A stretch of DNA of 5,971 bases from Chloroflexia bacterium (GTDB lineage: Bacteria > Chloroflexota > Chloroflexia > Thermobaculales > Thermobaculaceae): NCBI GenBank assembly GCA_013695265.1, contig JACDAU010000484.1, positions 1-5,971 on the forward strand, written 5' to 3'. Of this stretch, positions 5,505 through 5,971 are shown one piece after another (the first letter of the stretch is position 1; every line of letters starts with the position of its first letter). The notes beneath the pieces are model-generated. The model was not told the DNA's origin, searched no databases, and saw only the letters and a list, made by a program, of their open reading frames with translations. The position numbers and the translations under genes were made by a program.

Positions 5505-5971
5505 TCAGAACATGATCGACGAGAGCGCGAGGGAGGCGGCGAGCGTCGCGGCGGCGAGGATGACGCTGCCGATGCCGATGGCGAGCAGCGGGCGGAGGCC
5601 AACGACGCGGATGTCCTGCCAGCGGAGCTTGAAGCCGATGCCCGCGAACGCGAGCAGGAAGAGCCAGTACGAGACGTTGCGCAGGGACTCCCGCTCCTCC
5701 ACTGAGAGCACGCCCGTGCCGGCGAGCAGCGAGAACCCGAAGAACAAGAATACGAACTTCGGCAGCCTGCGCCACAGGTGGCCGCGCCGAAGCGGTGGCG
5801 TTGCCGCGCCGTCCGATTGGACTCGTGCCGCAAAGAGCGCGACCACGCCCCCGAGCATCACGACTCGGCACAACTTCGCGGCGATCGCGATATTGCCGGC
5901 GACTGCGCCGGCACCAAAGGTGTAGCCGGTCGCAACGGCCTCGGCGGTGTTGTTCACGGAGAGTCCAGTCC
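5505..5971 (-). CDS. YeiH/UPF0324-family membrane transporter, C-terminal part (5' end outside window)
   Basis: The frame is open to the right edge, so the start lies outside; 154 C-terminal residues are visible. They begin TGLSVNNTAEAVATGY, matching the conserved loop before the late helices of YeiH proteins, then AAKLCRVVMLGGVVALFAARV (a KLxR helix). After a basic loop come FVFLFFGFSLLAGTGVL, the YWLFLLAFAGIGFKL helix and the final LRPLLAIGIGSVILAAATLAASLAL helix. The family (PF03601) contains about ten helices, is often annotated as a putative sulfate exporter, and is mostly uncharacterised; no substrate can be read from this part. The GTG at 5957-5955 is an internal valine in this reading, because family similarity continues upstream of it. 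It converges with the SpoIIM-family gene and is probably unrelated to it in function. Confidence 0.8.
   Translation of the reverse strand, partial: TGLSVNNTAEAVATGYTFGAGAVAGNIAIAAKLCRVVMLGGVVALFAARVQSDGAATPPLRRGHLWRRLPKFVFLFFGFSLLAGTGVLSVEERESLRNVSYWLFLLAFAGIGFKLRWQDIRVVGLRPLLAIGIGSVILAAATLAASLALSSIMF

Noticed and set aside
5360..5871. Minus-strand serine- and arginine-rich frames overlapping the YeiH-like gene, and a + strand frame at 5512-5925
   Set aside because: The neighbouring minus frame 5505-5971 carries the membrane helices and family loop; the others are compositional shadows.
1..5971. CRISPR array, tRNA, rRNA, defence system or mobile element
   Set aside because: I saw no regularly spaced repeats, no tRNA-like cloverleaf, no rRNA signature, and no transposase, integrase, nuclease or toxin-antitoxin motif. 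The visible genes are metabolic, signalling and membrane families.

Overview
This is a high-GC (roughly 60-65% by eye), gene-dense bacterial chromosomal window with frequent GTG starts. It holds seven confidently assigned protein genes, one of them cut by the right edge, plus a short unassigned open frame at the left edge. No rRNA, tRNA, CRISPR array, insertion sequence or phage gene is visible. The family mix suggests a high-GC Gram-positive or Chloroflexota-type bacterium, perhaps Thermomicrobia-like: a four-cysteine-pair zinc-finger membrane protein, a SpoIIM/DUF95 protein beside an RDD protein, a split RfaE pair and a stand-alone receiver. That placement is inference and no marker gene confirms it.

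Layout. Positions 1-229 hold an open + frame with no recognisable domain and a small perfect hairpin. A stand-alone response-regulator receiver follows (about 327-704). A 121-base gap (705-825) contains a striking long imperfect hairpin that runs up to the next start codon. Then comes a tight four-gene + strand operon (about 826-3601): a WecG/TagA/CpsF-family glycosyltransferase, a zinc-finger membrane protein, a PfkB/RfaE1-like sugar kinase and an RfaE2-like nucleotidyltransferase. Its junctions are a 4-base overlap, a 4-base gap and an 8-base overlap. The operon meets a minus-strand RDD-family membrane protein gene (3598-4344) tail to tail, the two sharing one CTAG as both stop codons. A 111-base divergent region leads to a SpoIIM (DUF95) membrane protein gene (4456-5451) on the + strand. 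The window ends inside a minus-strand YeiH/UPF0324-family transporter gene (5505 to the edge).

How the genes may work together. The kinase and nucleotidyltransferase are the two halves of what is the bifunctional HldE protein in many bacteria. Together they would phosphorylate and then nucleotide-activate a sugar phosphate. The WecG-type enzyme would transfer an activated sugar to a lipid-linked acceptor. The operon therefore looks like a compact surface-glycan module, with the zinc-finger membrane protein as its unexplained member. The divergent RDD and SpoIIM genes are families often found near each other in Gram-positive and related genomes, in a membrane role that is not well defined. The most unusual non-coding signal is the leader of the glycosyltransferase gene, where a 20-base-pair bulged hairpin and a competing 8-bp pairing share the same 3' arm next to the start codon.
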